Part shown: positions 1 to 5,540 of the stretch, piece by piece
Position numbering within the stretch: position 1 is the first letter of the stretch
Layout: each line of letters opens with the position of its first letter
NCBI GenBank assembly: GCA_903861055.1
Contig: CAIOSU010000132.1
Span: 1 to 5,540, forward strand
Direction of reading: 5' to 3'
DNA from: an uncultured bacterium
GTDB taxonomy: Bacteria; Bacteroidota; Bacteroidia; Chitinophagales; CAIOSU01
DNA: 5,540 nucleotides
Notes under the pieces: model-generated
Databases searched by the model: none
Told to the model about the DNA's origin: nothing
The model's input: the letters and a program-made list of their open reading frames with translations, nothing else
Made by a program: the position numbers and the translations under genes

Positions 1-248
1 ATGGCAGCGAATGGTTTGCCCCACCTAATTGGATGCGTGTGCTGGCAAGAGATGCCTATGACCCACTCGATACTTATGCTACACCATCATCTGGTGGATT
101 GAATGTGATTGATTTAGGCAATATTCACTCGTGCGCCTTTATCGCAACATCTGATTTAACTACTATTCATACTGATGGCCACAAATTTAAAGTTCTGGGG
201 CGCATGGATATTAGCGAAACAAGGGGTTGCAATTTAATGGTTGGATAA
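1..248 (+). CDS. C-terminal end of an unrecognised protein (5' end outside the window)
   Basis: An open frame enters from the left edge (first complete codon at base 3) and runs for 82 codons to a TAA at 246-248. It reads GSEWFAPPNWMRV near the start and ends in GCNLMVG. I do not recognise the family. The visible part is soluble-looking, with no hydrophobic membrane segment, and contains two cysteines and several aromatic residues. An internal ATG at base 33 exists, but the frame is open upstream of it, so the true start probably lies outside the window. The next gene begins 44 bases downstream in the same direction, so co-transcription is possible but unproven. The coding call rests on an uninterrupted frame and plausible protein composition only. 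Confidence 0.5.
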   Translation, partial: GSEWFAPPNWMRVLARDAYDPLDTYATPSSGGLNVIDLGNIHSCAFIATSDLTTIHTDGHKFKVLGRMDISETRGCNLMVG

Positions 249-292
249 TCCATGCACATACTTTACTACTTTACCTGCCGTTATAACCGCTG

Positions 293-1333
293 ATGTTCTA
301 CTTTCGGTATATATTCTTATTGGCTTGGGTATTGTATTTGTGCCGCCCTGGCTGCGGCTATGCTCAAAACCTGGTGCCGAACGGTGATTTTGAACAAGGC
401 GCTAAATGCCAAACTACCTACACTAAACCCAGCATACCTAAGCCTTGGCAAATCACAGGTACGCCCGACCTATACCTAGATAGCTGCGAAATAATTTCGC
501 CGAGCAATAACCTCACCGGTGCATGCGAATTGCTCTCTGGCAAAGCTTTCGCTGGCTTGGTTATGGATTTGCCCAGAAAACAGAATGGTTATTGGGTAGA
601 ACGTTTACAAACCCGGCTCTTGCAACGTCTTGAAAAGGACAGCCTATACCAGCTAAGCATGTTCATTAGCCTAGGGCCCAATTCACCGAGTAGTATTAAG
701 CAAATGTCTGTTCGATTGGCGACAGAAATTCATGCACATTATACCCCACCTAAAGAGATAAAGGTGCTTGATATGCCTGAACCACTTTTGCCAGGCAAGT
801 GGATTCATATTGTTGATACCATTAAGGCAGTTGGTGGAGAACAATTACTGGTTATCGGGAATTATTTAAAGGAGGATGATTTCGTCAAACTCCGCAAACC
901 AAAAGGCAATGAGATACGGTGTTATATATACTTGGATAGCATTAGCCTAACCCCACTGTTTAAGCTTGCCAGCCCACCAATAATTTCTGACACCATCACT
1001 TTGGCTGGCATTAATTTTAATACTAACGAAGCTATTTTATTGCCAGCCGCTTACCCGGTTTTGGATAACATCTTATTACCATTGCTAAAATCAGATAATT
1101 TCTCGCTGACCATAATAGGGCATACGGATAGCATAGGAAGCATTGATAACAACTTATCGCTTTCGCTCGCTAGAGCCGAGTCGGTTAAGGCTTATTTTAC
1201 TATCAATGGTATTGGCCCCCACCTGATAACCATTGAAGGTTCGGGCCCTTTAAAACCGATTGCCCCAAACAACACGGAAAGCGGTCGGGCTATCAATAGG
1301 CGCGTTGAGATTGTTATTAAACGCCAACGGTAA
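293..1333 (+). CDS. Exported OmpA-family protein with N-terminal beta-sandwich-like domain
   Basis: The 346-residue protein is predicted to be exported and to anchor to peptidoglycan. Residues 1-24 form a signal peptide: a short start, a hydrophobic run around 7-16, and probable cleavage after GYA at 22-24. Residues 26-222 begin with NLVPNGDFE and end with YIYLDSISL (211-219), the pattern of the carbohydrate-binding-module or galactose-binding-like jelly-roll domains common in Bacteroidota surface proteins. Residues 233-346 are an OmpA C-terminal domain: INFNTNEAIL near 240, the GHTDSIG motif with Asp279, Arg294 fifteen residues later, and GRAINRRVEI near the end. In the family this Asp/Arg pair binds the diaminopimelate of peptidoglycan. 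No beta-barrel domain is apparent, so it is probably periplasmic or attached to the outer membrane rather than a porin. A stop at 284-286 makes ATG 293 the first in-frame start; no clear Shine-Dalgarno precedes it. The ligand of the N-terminal domain is unknown. Confidence 0.92.
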   Translation: MFYFRYIFLLAWVLYLCRPGCGYAQNLVPNGDFEQGAKCQTTYTKPSIPKPWQITGTPDLYLDSCEIISPSNNLTGACELLSGKAFAGLVMDLPRKQNGYWVERLQTRLLQRLEKDSLYQLSMFISLGPNSPSSIKQMSVRLATEIHAHYTPPKEIKVLDMPEPLLPGKWIHIVDTIKAVGGEQLLVIGNYLKEDDFVKLRKPKGNEIRCYIYLDSISLTPLFKLASPPIISDTITLAGINFNTNEAILLPAAYPVLDNILLPLLKSDNFSLTIIGHTDSIGSIDNNLSLSLARAESVKAYFTINGIGPHLITIEGSGPLKPIAPNNTESGRAINRRVEIVIKRQR

Positions 1334-1334
1334 A

Positions 1335-2279
1335 TCAATGTGCCAGTGGCAAGAAATTTTCTGCCACCATGCACCTTACGCTGCCGCCCCCATATTTTTC
1401 AATGGTCGGGATGGGGAAATGCAATATTTGGTTGTGCTGTAAAATTGTTTCTCGTTGTTTGGCTGTCAATGCCCCGTATGCAGTGGTCGACATAAGTAAG
1501 TATGGCAAACCAGTTGGGCCCTGCACCTCGAGCATATTACCGCAAAAGCTTTCCAGCATTTGGGTTAGGCTAATTTCCACTATCTCCTTGCCCGACTGCT
1601 TTAGCGATGCTAATACTCGCTCCCTATCTTCGGGCACAATTGCATCAATGCAAACTACCACCAAATTAGTAGCAATACACATCATAACGTTGGTGTGATA
1701 TATGGCCGCTTCCACACCCGTAGCGCTGGTATATCGGTTAGGGCTAAAAGTAACTACTTGATAACCCAATTGCTTGCCTACCTCATTCGTCAATGCTTTT
1801 TGGGTTCGCTCCGATATTGCTGCATAGATGGTTCCATTTATGTGGTCAATAATCATACTGCCAGTTCCTTCCAGATATTGTCCCTGCTTTTCACTAGAAC
1901 TCAAATCCAACAATTGCGATACTTGGCACCTGCTCTTGAGCAAGGCTACTATATCCTCCCTCCTTTCCCATTGGCGGTTTTCCCAGCGCATAGGATAAAG
2001 TATAATAATCCCGTTTGAGTGAGTAGATATCCAATTGTTCGGGAACACCACATCTGGTGTAATGCCTGGGGCAGTGAGGTTTTCTTCAAACACCGTTACA
2101 TCAATACCCTTGTTGCGCATATCTGTAACCATGGCATCAAACTCGGCCAATGCCTTTATGGCAATTTCTTCCTGTGTTTGCTCGCCTGGTATACTTTGGA
2201 AGGTGTTGTCCTGTGCCGTTTGCGGGTTGTAGCCAAATCGTTTTGGCCGCACCATAAATACGTGGTTGGTTGATTGCAT
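1335..2279 (-). CDS. ctlX: CtlX-type citrulline hydrolase (arginine deiminase-related protein)
   Basis: This 314-residue protein belongs to the guanidino-group-modifying superfamily, in the branch annotated as citrulline utilization hydrolase CtlX. The family role is hydrolysis of citrulline to ornithine, CO2 and ammonia, in the cytoplasm. Visible motifs in order are MVRPKRFGYNP (9-19), TPDVVFPNNW (74-83) with Asp76 and Asn81/82, YLEGTGS (135-141) with Glu137, the histidine site AIYHTNVMM (192-200) with His195, and GGGSVRCMVAE (297-307) with Cys303 as the expected thioester nucleophile. No signal peptide is present. The ATG lies four bases after the stop of the upstream deiminase gene, implying one transcript and probable translational coupling; a GGGAG lies 13 bases before the ATG, inside the upstream gene. 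The substrate is inferred from family and neighbour; an arginine or dimethylarginine hydrolase is the main alternative. Confidence 0.87.
   Translation of the reverse strand: MQSTNHVFMVRPKRFGYNPQTAQDNTFQSIPGEQTQEEIAIKALAEFDAMVTDMRNKGIDVTVFEENLTAPGITPDVVFPNNWISTHSNGIIILYPMRWENRQWERREDIVALLKSRCQVSQLLDLSSSEKQGQYLEGTGSMIIDHINGTIYAAISERTQKALTNEVGKQLGYQVVTFSPNRYTSATGVEAAIYHTNVMMCIATNLVVVCIDAIVPEDRERVLASLKQSGKEIVEISLTQMLESFCGNMLEVQGPTGLPYLLMSTTAYGALTAKQRETILQHNQILHFPIPTIEKYGGGSVRCMVAENFLPLAH
1346..1367. other. Hairpin at the convergent gene ends
   Basis: An inverted repeat GTGGCA/TGCCAC extended by GAA/TTC gives nine base pairs with one bulged A and a three-base loop. It begins 12 bases after the stop of the OmpA-family gene and lies inside the last codons of ctlX. 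No T-run follows on either strand, so it is not a standard intrinsic terminator. It might shape transcript ends from either side, or may be incidental coding sequence. Confidence 0.35.
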
Positions 2280-2283
2280 AGCG

Positions 2284-4017
2284 TTACATTTGCTCCCTTA
2301 ACAATGGCATCGACATACAATGCGAGCCGCCCCTAGCCCTAGACAACTCACCCGAGGGAATAAGGAATAAGGTATCGTGCTGCACCAGTTCATCTCGCAG
2401 GGTTTCAACGCGCTTTGCAAGCTGCTCTGCTGGTTCATTGGCACCAAGGCCTAACCACACCTCATTTTGCAACCTATCCAGTAGCTTTAAGGTTTCTACA
2501 ATCTTAAATCCCACTCGCTGAAAAGCCCTGCAGGTTTCATGATTTCTATCATAGCCAATTATCAAGCCCTCTTTTATTGCCAATACGTTGCAGGCATCCG
2601 TCCATTGTTCCCTATCATTAAATGGGTATCCATCCATTTTACTGGTGGAGATATCTTCCCATTCTTCCGAGTTATTAACTTCGGTTGTTACATCCGGATT
2701 GCCGCAATATACAAACCGCATATCATCCTCTTCAACTCCAAAATCATTCATTCCAATATCCGTAAACAGGTCTTCAAACGATTCGAAACTTTTATCGTCT
2801 TCATGGTACCGTTGTATGCCATCTTCGTCGGTAATTACTTGGTTATTGTAACGGACAATTTTAATCGTATCTGCTTCACTTTCTTTTACATCGTTAGCTC
2901 GGTGAAGGTTTTTGCGGTAGTTGGCCGTCCAGTTAAGACTTTTCAATTTTGATAGTGGGCCATAAAGCACCCACGTGCGCTTATCAACCATGGTAACGAT
3001 GGTATCAATATGCATCATGGTGCGTTTCTTGGGTATCACTACCACCGAAATCTTGTTCAATACCTTATTGCCATCATCATCCCTTAGCCTAAATAGGTGC
3101 TTAATGATTTTATCGATAGCATTTACCGATGTTCGCTCGCTGCAGCCAACCAGCAAGTGGTCTTTGGCCACCATCATTACATCGCCGCCTTCAATAGTTA
3201 TACGGGCATTTTCGCGCTCATGCTCGTCGCCGAGCAAGTATTCCATGTCATTGTTTATTTCAACAATACGGTCGGGCCTATCCTTAAAAAAGTAATTGAG
3301 CATTACATATTTGGTCAAAATTGACTCCCTTGAGCGCGATGTTTCTGCAGCCTTGCTCAATAGCACATACTGCCCTATCATGATACTAATGTCGCGGGTA
3401 AACACGAAATTGGGCACTGGCGGAAAAACCTGCTCAACCAAGGCCTTTTCAATATCGGGCTTGTAATACTTCAACTGACCCGACAACAATGTTTTAGCTA
3501 ATTGGCGACAATAGTAAGCTTTATCGTAGCTGCCTCTCCAAATCTTGCCGTTTTGGTCGTTGGTGGTATTCAGTAATATTTGTTGAACAGTATAAGAGCA
3601 GTTCTCTAATGCGCAAATGGCCGCCACCATTTCGTGCCTTAGGTTATCGTCCATCAGCATATCCGAAATAACCCTTTGAACTTCTACCACCTTGCTTGAG
3701 TTTATAAACTCCTCATGGTCGGGCCTTTTCCAACTACCGCGCTTGATGGTGTGCCATTCAATACTATCGGTTTGGGGCGTTTGGTTCTGGTATTCCTTAG
3801 TAAACCACGCTACCAAACTGGGTACATCCAAATAGCAAAGCAGTAGTTTTTTAAAAACGTCGTATTCCTCCTGCATTTTGGCAAGGTCAACGATGTCTTC
3901 GTACAACCACTCTTGTGCTTTTGATGGCAATACTTTACCAATACCGCCATCGGGGCTATGTATCAATACCTTTTTTAAGGTTTTTACTTCCGAAGTTACT
4001 CCTAATCCAATCGTCAT
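2284..4017 (-). CDS. Arginine deiminase family protein, enlarged form
   Basis: The protein is predicted to hydrolyse arginine to citrulline and ammonia in the cytoplasm, as ArcA does. The catalytic set is complete: PNFVFTRD (202-209) with Asp209, IEGGD (275-279) with Glu276, MMHIDT (334-339) with His336 and Asp338, DREQWTDACNVL (468-479), YDRNHET (489-495), and RARGGSHCM (560-568) with Arg562 and nucleophile Cys567. The N-terminus (KTLKKVLIHSP) also fits the family. At 577 residues it is far longer than typical bacterial ArcA (about 400-420). Much of the extra length lies between His336 and Cys567, including an acidic stretch at about 398-432, with more between the N-terminus and the first catalytic motif. 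It is the first gene of a two-gene unit with ctlX. No strong ribosome site precedes ATG 4017, which is usual for this phylum. Arginine as substrate is inferred; an amidinotransferase is less likely given the ArcA-like motifs. Confidence 0.9.
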   Translation of the reverse strand: MTIGLGVTSEVKTLKKVLIHSPDGGIGKVLPSKAQEWLYEDIVDLAKMQEEYDVFKKLLLCYLDVPSLVAWFTKEYQNQTPQTDSIEWHTIKRGSWKRPDHEEFINSSKVVEVQRVISDMLMDDNLRHEMVAAICALENCSYTVQQILLNTTNDQNGKIWRGSYDKAYYCRQLAKTLLSGQLKYYKPDIEKALVEQVFPPVPNFVFTRDISIMIGQYVLLSKAAETSRSRESILTKYVMLNYFFKDRPDRIVEINNDMEYLLGDEHERENARITIEGGDVMMVAKDHLLVGCSERTSVNAIDKIIKHLFRLRDDDGNKVLNKISVVVIPKKRTMMHIDTIVTMVDKRTWVLYGPLSKLKSLNWTANYRKNLHRANDVKESEADTIKIVRYNNQVITDEDGIQRYHEDDKSFESFEDLFTDIGMNDFGVEEDDMRFVYCGNPDVTTEVNNSEEWEDISTSKMDGYPFNDREQWTDACNVLAIKEGLIIGYDRNHETCRAFQRVGFKIVETLKLLDRLQNEVWLGLGANEPAEQLAKRVETLRDELVQHDTLFLIPSGELSRARGGSHCMSMPLLREQM

Positions 4018-4203
4018 ATAGCATAGTGTTTAGCCGAAATGTATCATTGCAGCTGATGCTAATTTAAGGATATTGGCGGGTAGGATAAAACTTGAGTAAC
4101 TAACATTAATTGAAATGTTCAAAAGATGCACAAAAAGCAGAAGTTATAAGTAGCGAGAATGCAATGTGCCCTTTAAAAAGAATAAGGATAAAGGAATTTA
4201 AAC

Positions 4204-4230
4204 AAAAAAGCGGGAGACTTTCGCCCCACT
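4204..4230 (-). terminator. Terminator-like hairpin behind the tRNA-Leu remnant
   Basis: On the minus strand AGTGGGG (4230-4224) pairs with TCCCGCT (4215-4209), seven pairs including two G-U, around an eight-base loop, followed by a run of T (4209-4204). It lies four bases past the 3' end of the decayed tRNA-Leu copy, where a tRNA terminator would be expected. It may be a relic of when that copy was expressed, and could still stop transcripts that read through the terminator at 4367-4393. Confidence 0.6.
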
Positions 4231-4233
4231 CAG

Positions 4234-4320
4234 TACCCCGGACGGGACTTGAACCTGCCTACCGGCAGGCAGGATCGCACAGAAATTACTGCCTACAAGG
4301 ATTTGAATTGACAGTGTAGC
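4234..4320 (-). pseudogene. Decayed tRNA-Leu copy
   Basis: The minus strand carries a close copy of the 3' end of the intact tRNA-Leu at 4408-4493: T loop, T-stem 3' strand, acceptor 3' strand and discriminator, 21 of 22 bases identical from TTCAAG through TACT. Weaker similarity continues through the variable and anticodon arms (for example GCAGTAAT against GCAGCAAT, and CAAATCC against AAAATCC). The acceptor 5' strand cannot be found, the anticodon stem no longer pairs, and a 20-base insertion (4259-4278) breaks the T stem. It cannot fold as a functional tRNA. A tandem duplication followed by decay is the simplest origin. The 5' boundary is uncertain. Confidence 0.65.
4254..4273. repeat. 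20-base near-perfect palindrome within the tRNA remnant
   Basis: The sequence CCTGCCTACCGGCAGGCAGG is one base away from a perfect 20-base palindrome and can form a CCTGCC/GGCAGG hairpin. Compared with the intact tRNA-Leu, about 20 bases (4259-4278) are extra, and most of the palindrome lies in them; its left end overlaps the tRNA T-stem sequence. From memory it resembles short GC-rich palindromes scattered between genes in Bacteroidota genomes, but only this one copy is present in the window. Confidence 0.6.
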
Positions 4321-4366
4321 TTAAAATGTCCCCTCAACAAATAAGACAAAGCCAATCTTTTGGGGC

Positions 4367-4393
4367 ATAAAAAAAGCCGCCAAAAGGCAGCTT
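4367..4393 (-). terminator. Intrinsic terminator of the tRNA unit
   Basis: On the minus strand AAGCTGCC (4393-4386) pairs with GGCGGCTT (4381-4374) through eight pairs, one of them G-U, around a TTTT loop, followed by an unbroken run of T to 4369. It begins 14 bases after the tRNA-Leu 3' end and closes the Gly-Leu tRNA transcript. On the plus strand the G-U becomes an A/C mismatch and the T-run is poorer, so it mainly serves the minus strand. Confidence 0.88.
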
Positions 4394-4407
4394 ATCTTTT
4401 TATTTAG

Positions 4408-4493
4408 TACCCCGGGCGGGACTTGAACCCGCACGAACATTGCTGCTCACAGGATTTTAAGTCCTGCGTGTCTACCGATTCCACCACCAGGGC
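4408..4493 (-). tRNA. trnL(uaa): tRNA-Leu (anticodon UAA)
   Basis: This 86-base class II tRNA decodes UUA and probably UUG. The acceptor strand GCCCTGG pairs with CCGGGGT, with a G1-U72 pair as in E. coli tRNA-Leu(UAA). The D arm GGTGGAATCGGTAGACAC is typical of leucine tRNAs. The anticodon stem CAGGA/TCCTG encloses the loop CTTAAAA with anticodon TAA, a long variable arm follows, and the T arm is GCGGG-TTCAAGT-CCCGC. The discriminator is A73, as leucyl-tRNA synthetase expects. The 3' CCA is not encoded and must be added after transcription. It lies 39 bases downstream of tRNA-Gly, before a strong terminator, so the two are probably processed from one transcript. Confidence 0.98.
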
Positions 4494-4532
4494 CTATAAT
4501 GCGTATTGTGTTCTCTAAGGAGGGAAAAAGAG

Positions 4533-4605
<73 letters not shown>

Positions 4606-4653
4606 TTGGTATAATTTTACAGAAAAGAACGCGTTATTCCGTAATTGTGGATG

Positions 4654-4686
4654 CAAATATAAGCACTCTAATCTTACTTGTGCAAG
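4654..4686 (-). promoter_or_regulatory. Bacteroidota-type promoter of the tRNA unit
   Basis: On the minus strand a perfect TATATTTG -7 box (TAnnTTTG consensus) lies at 4661-4654, with CTTG (consensus TTTG) at 4686-4683 and 21 bases between, matching the spacing of the phylum's housekeeping sigma factor. The box ends 48 bases before tRNA-Gly, leaving a leader of roughly 40 bases. It starts just 14 bases past the mutS stop, so the tRNAs need not depend on mutS transcription. Confidence 0.75.
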
Positions 4687-4700
4687 CTTTTTATAAAAAA

Positions 4701-5540
4701 TTATGCATCTGCATTGAAGATTTGTTTCAACTCATTGAGTTTCATGAGGCTTTCTACTGGAGTAAGGGTATTAATATCTATCTTCTCAAGTAGTTTGCGG
4801 GCATCTGCGGCGGCGCGGTCGTTCATTTCGAAGATGCTGAGCTGGTAGCCGGGGTTCTCAATCTTCTTCACTTTACTGCCCAAGCTATCATCGCTGATGT
4901 GCTTTTGCTCTAGCTCTTTGAGGATGGTGCCGGCACGGTCCACTATCGGTTTGGGCATGCCGGCCATCTTCGCCACATGTATACCGAAGCTGTGCCGCGT
5001 GCCACCCTCTTGCAGTTTACGCAGGAAGATTACTTTATTGCCCACCTCCTTGGTGGCTACATTGTAGTTTTTGATGCGGGGCAGCTTGTTGGCCAGTTCG
5101 TTCAGTTCGTGGTAATGCGTGGCGAAAAGCGTTTTCGGACGGCATAGGCCGTTGTTGTGTAGGTATTCGGCAATACTCCAGGCGATGGAAATACCATCGT
5201 ACGTGCTCGTGCCGCGGCCAATCTCATCCAGCAGTATCAAGCTACGGTCGCTAATGTTGTTCATGATGCTGGCCGTCTCGTTCATCTCCACCATAAAGGT
5301 AGACTCCCCGCTGGAAATATTGTCGCTCGCCCCTACCCTAGTGAATACCTTATCTATAATGCCAAGGCGCGCCTTGGTGGCAGGCACAAAGCTACCCATC
5401 TGCGCCATTAGCACAATCAAGGCTGTTTGGCGTAACAGTGCCGATTTGCCCGCCATGTTGGGGCCGGTAATCATAATCACCTGTTGGGTTTCGTTATCCA
5501 GCATCACGTCGTTGGGCACATATTGCTCGCCCACGGGCAG
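4701..5540 (-). CDS. mutS: DNA mismatch repair protein MutS, C-terminal 279 residues (5' end outside the window)
   Basis: MutS recognises mismatches and small loops in DNA and recruits MutL using ATP. The visible part is most of the ATPase domain and the C-terminal tail (numbering from the window edge). Walker A is GPNMAGKS (26-33), followed by ALLRQ where many MutS proteins have TYLRQ. The SSGESTFMVEMNE motif is at 77-88, Walker B LILLDEIGRGTST at 101-113 and the His switch THYHEL at 141-146. QLSIF at 233-237 matches the consensus for binding the DNA polymerase sliding clamp, and the tail TPVESLMKLNELKQIF (260-275) is the usual C-terminal oligomerisation segment. The frame is open at the right edge, so a GTG at 5532-5534 is internal and not a start. 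The gene ends in TAA at 4701-4703, and its C-terminus appears complete. No convincing terminator separates it from the tRNA promoter. Confidence 0.97.
   Translation of the reverse strand: MPVGEQYVPNDVMLDNETQQVIMITGPNMAGKSALLRQTALIVLMAQMGSFVPATKARLGIIDKVFTRVGASDNISSGESTFMVEMNETASIMNNISDRSLILLDEIGRGTSTYDGISIAWSIAEYLHNNGLCRPKTLFATHYHELNELANKLPRIKNYNVATKEVGNKVIFLRKLQEGGTRHSFGIHVAKMAGMPKPIVDRAGTILKELEQKHISDDSLGSKVKKIENPGYQLSIFEMNDRAAADARKLLEKIDINTLTPVESLMKLNELKQIFNADA

Noticed and set aside
1369..2273. Plus-strand open frames of 65-109 codons opposite ctlX
   Set aside because: They are shadows of the well-supported minus-strand gene and lack plausible starts or domains.
2539..3324. Several plus-strand open frames of 75-137 codons opposite the deiminase gene
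   Set aside because: They are antisense to a gene with a complete set of family motifs, overlap each other and resemble no protein I know.
4036..4043. TACATTTC on the minus strand as a -7 box for the deiminase-ctlX unit
   Set aside because: It has one mismatch to TAnnTTTG and no TTTG-like element at 19-22 bases upstream, so support is too weak for a promoter call.
4018..4203. Intergenic stretch upstream of the deiminase gene, searched for a riboswitch, arginine-repressor operator or small gene
   Set aside because: It is AT-rich with no convincing hairpin, operator-like repeat or coding frame; a promoter must lie here, but I could not place it.
4110..4319. A 69-codon open frame on the plus strand, containing RTGLEPA
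   Set aside because: It reads antisense through the tRNA-Leu remnant and a terminator; RTGLEPA-like peptides are a familiar artefact of translating tRNA complements.
4686..4703. AT-rich inverted repeat just after the mutS stop as a terminator
   Set aside because: The stem would be only A-T pairs without a GC core, too weak for an intrinsic terminator.
5532..5534. GTG as the start of a short MutS-like protein
   Set aside because: The frame stays open to the window edge and the sequence begins inside the MutS ATPase domain, so this is an internal codon of a longer mutS.

Overview
The window looks like chromosomal DNA from a member of the Bacteroidota. A perfect TAnnTTTG -7 box sits upstream of the tRNAs, the protein genes generally lack clear Shine-Dalgarno sequences, neither tRNA gene encodes CCA, and the OmpA-family protein has the 'NLVPNGDFE' N-terminal domain typical of that phylum. 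No genus can be named from the sequence alone.

Layout. Bases 1-248 (+) hold the C-terminal end of an unrecognised protein. Bases 293-1333 (+) encode an exported OmpA-family protein with an N-terminal beta-sandwich-like domain and a C-terminal peptidoglycan-binding domain. Convergent with it, separated by one base, is a two-gene unit on the minus strand. The first gene (4017-2284) is an enlarged arginine deiminase family protein. Four bases later comes the second (2279-1335), a CtlX-type citrulline hydrolase. Next is a 683-base stretch without protein genes (4018-4700). Read in the minus direction it holds a Bacteroidota-type promoter, tRNA-Gly(GCC), tRNA-Leu(UAA), a strong terminator, a decayed tRNA-Leu copy broken by a 20-base palindrome, and a second terminator-like hairpin. 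Nothing clear was found in 4018-4203. The window ends inside mutS (4701-5540, minus), of which the C-terminal 279 residues are present.

How the genes work together. The deiminase would convert arginine to citrulline and ammonia, and the CtlX-type enzyme would convert citrulline to ornithine, CO2 and ammonia. Together they would form an ATP-independent route from arginine to ornithine that does not need ornithine carbamoyltransferase or carbamate kinase, neither of which is visible here. mutS and the tRNAs are housekeeping genes, and the tRNAs appear to have their own promoter.

Most worth a second look are the arginine/citrulline gene pair with its enlarged deiminase, and the tRNA-Leu remnant with a palindrome inserted in its T stem. 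I see no phage, CRISPR, toxin-antitoxin or insertion-sequence genes.
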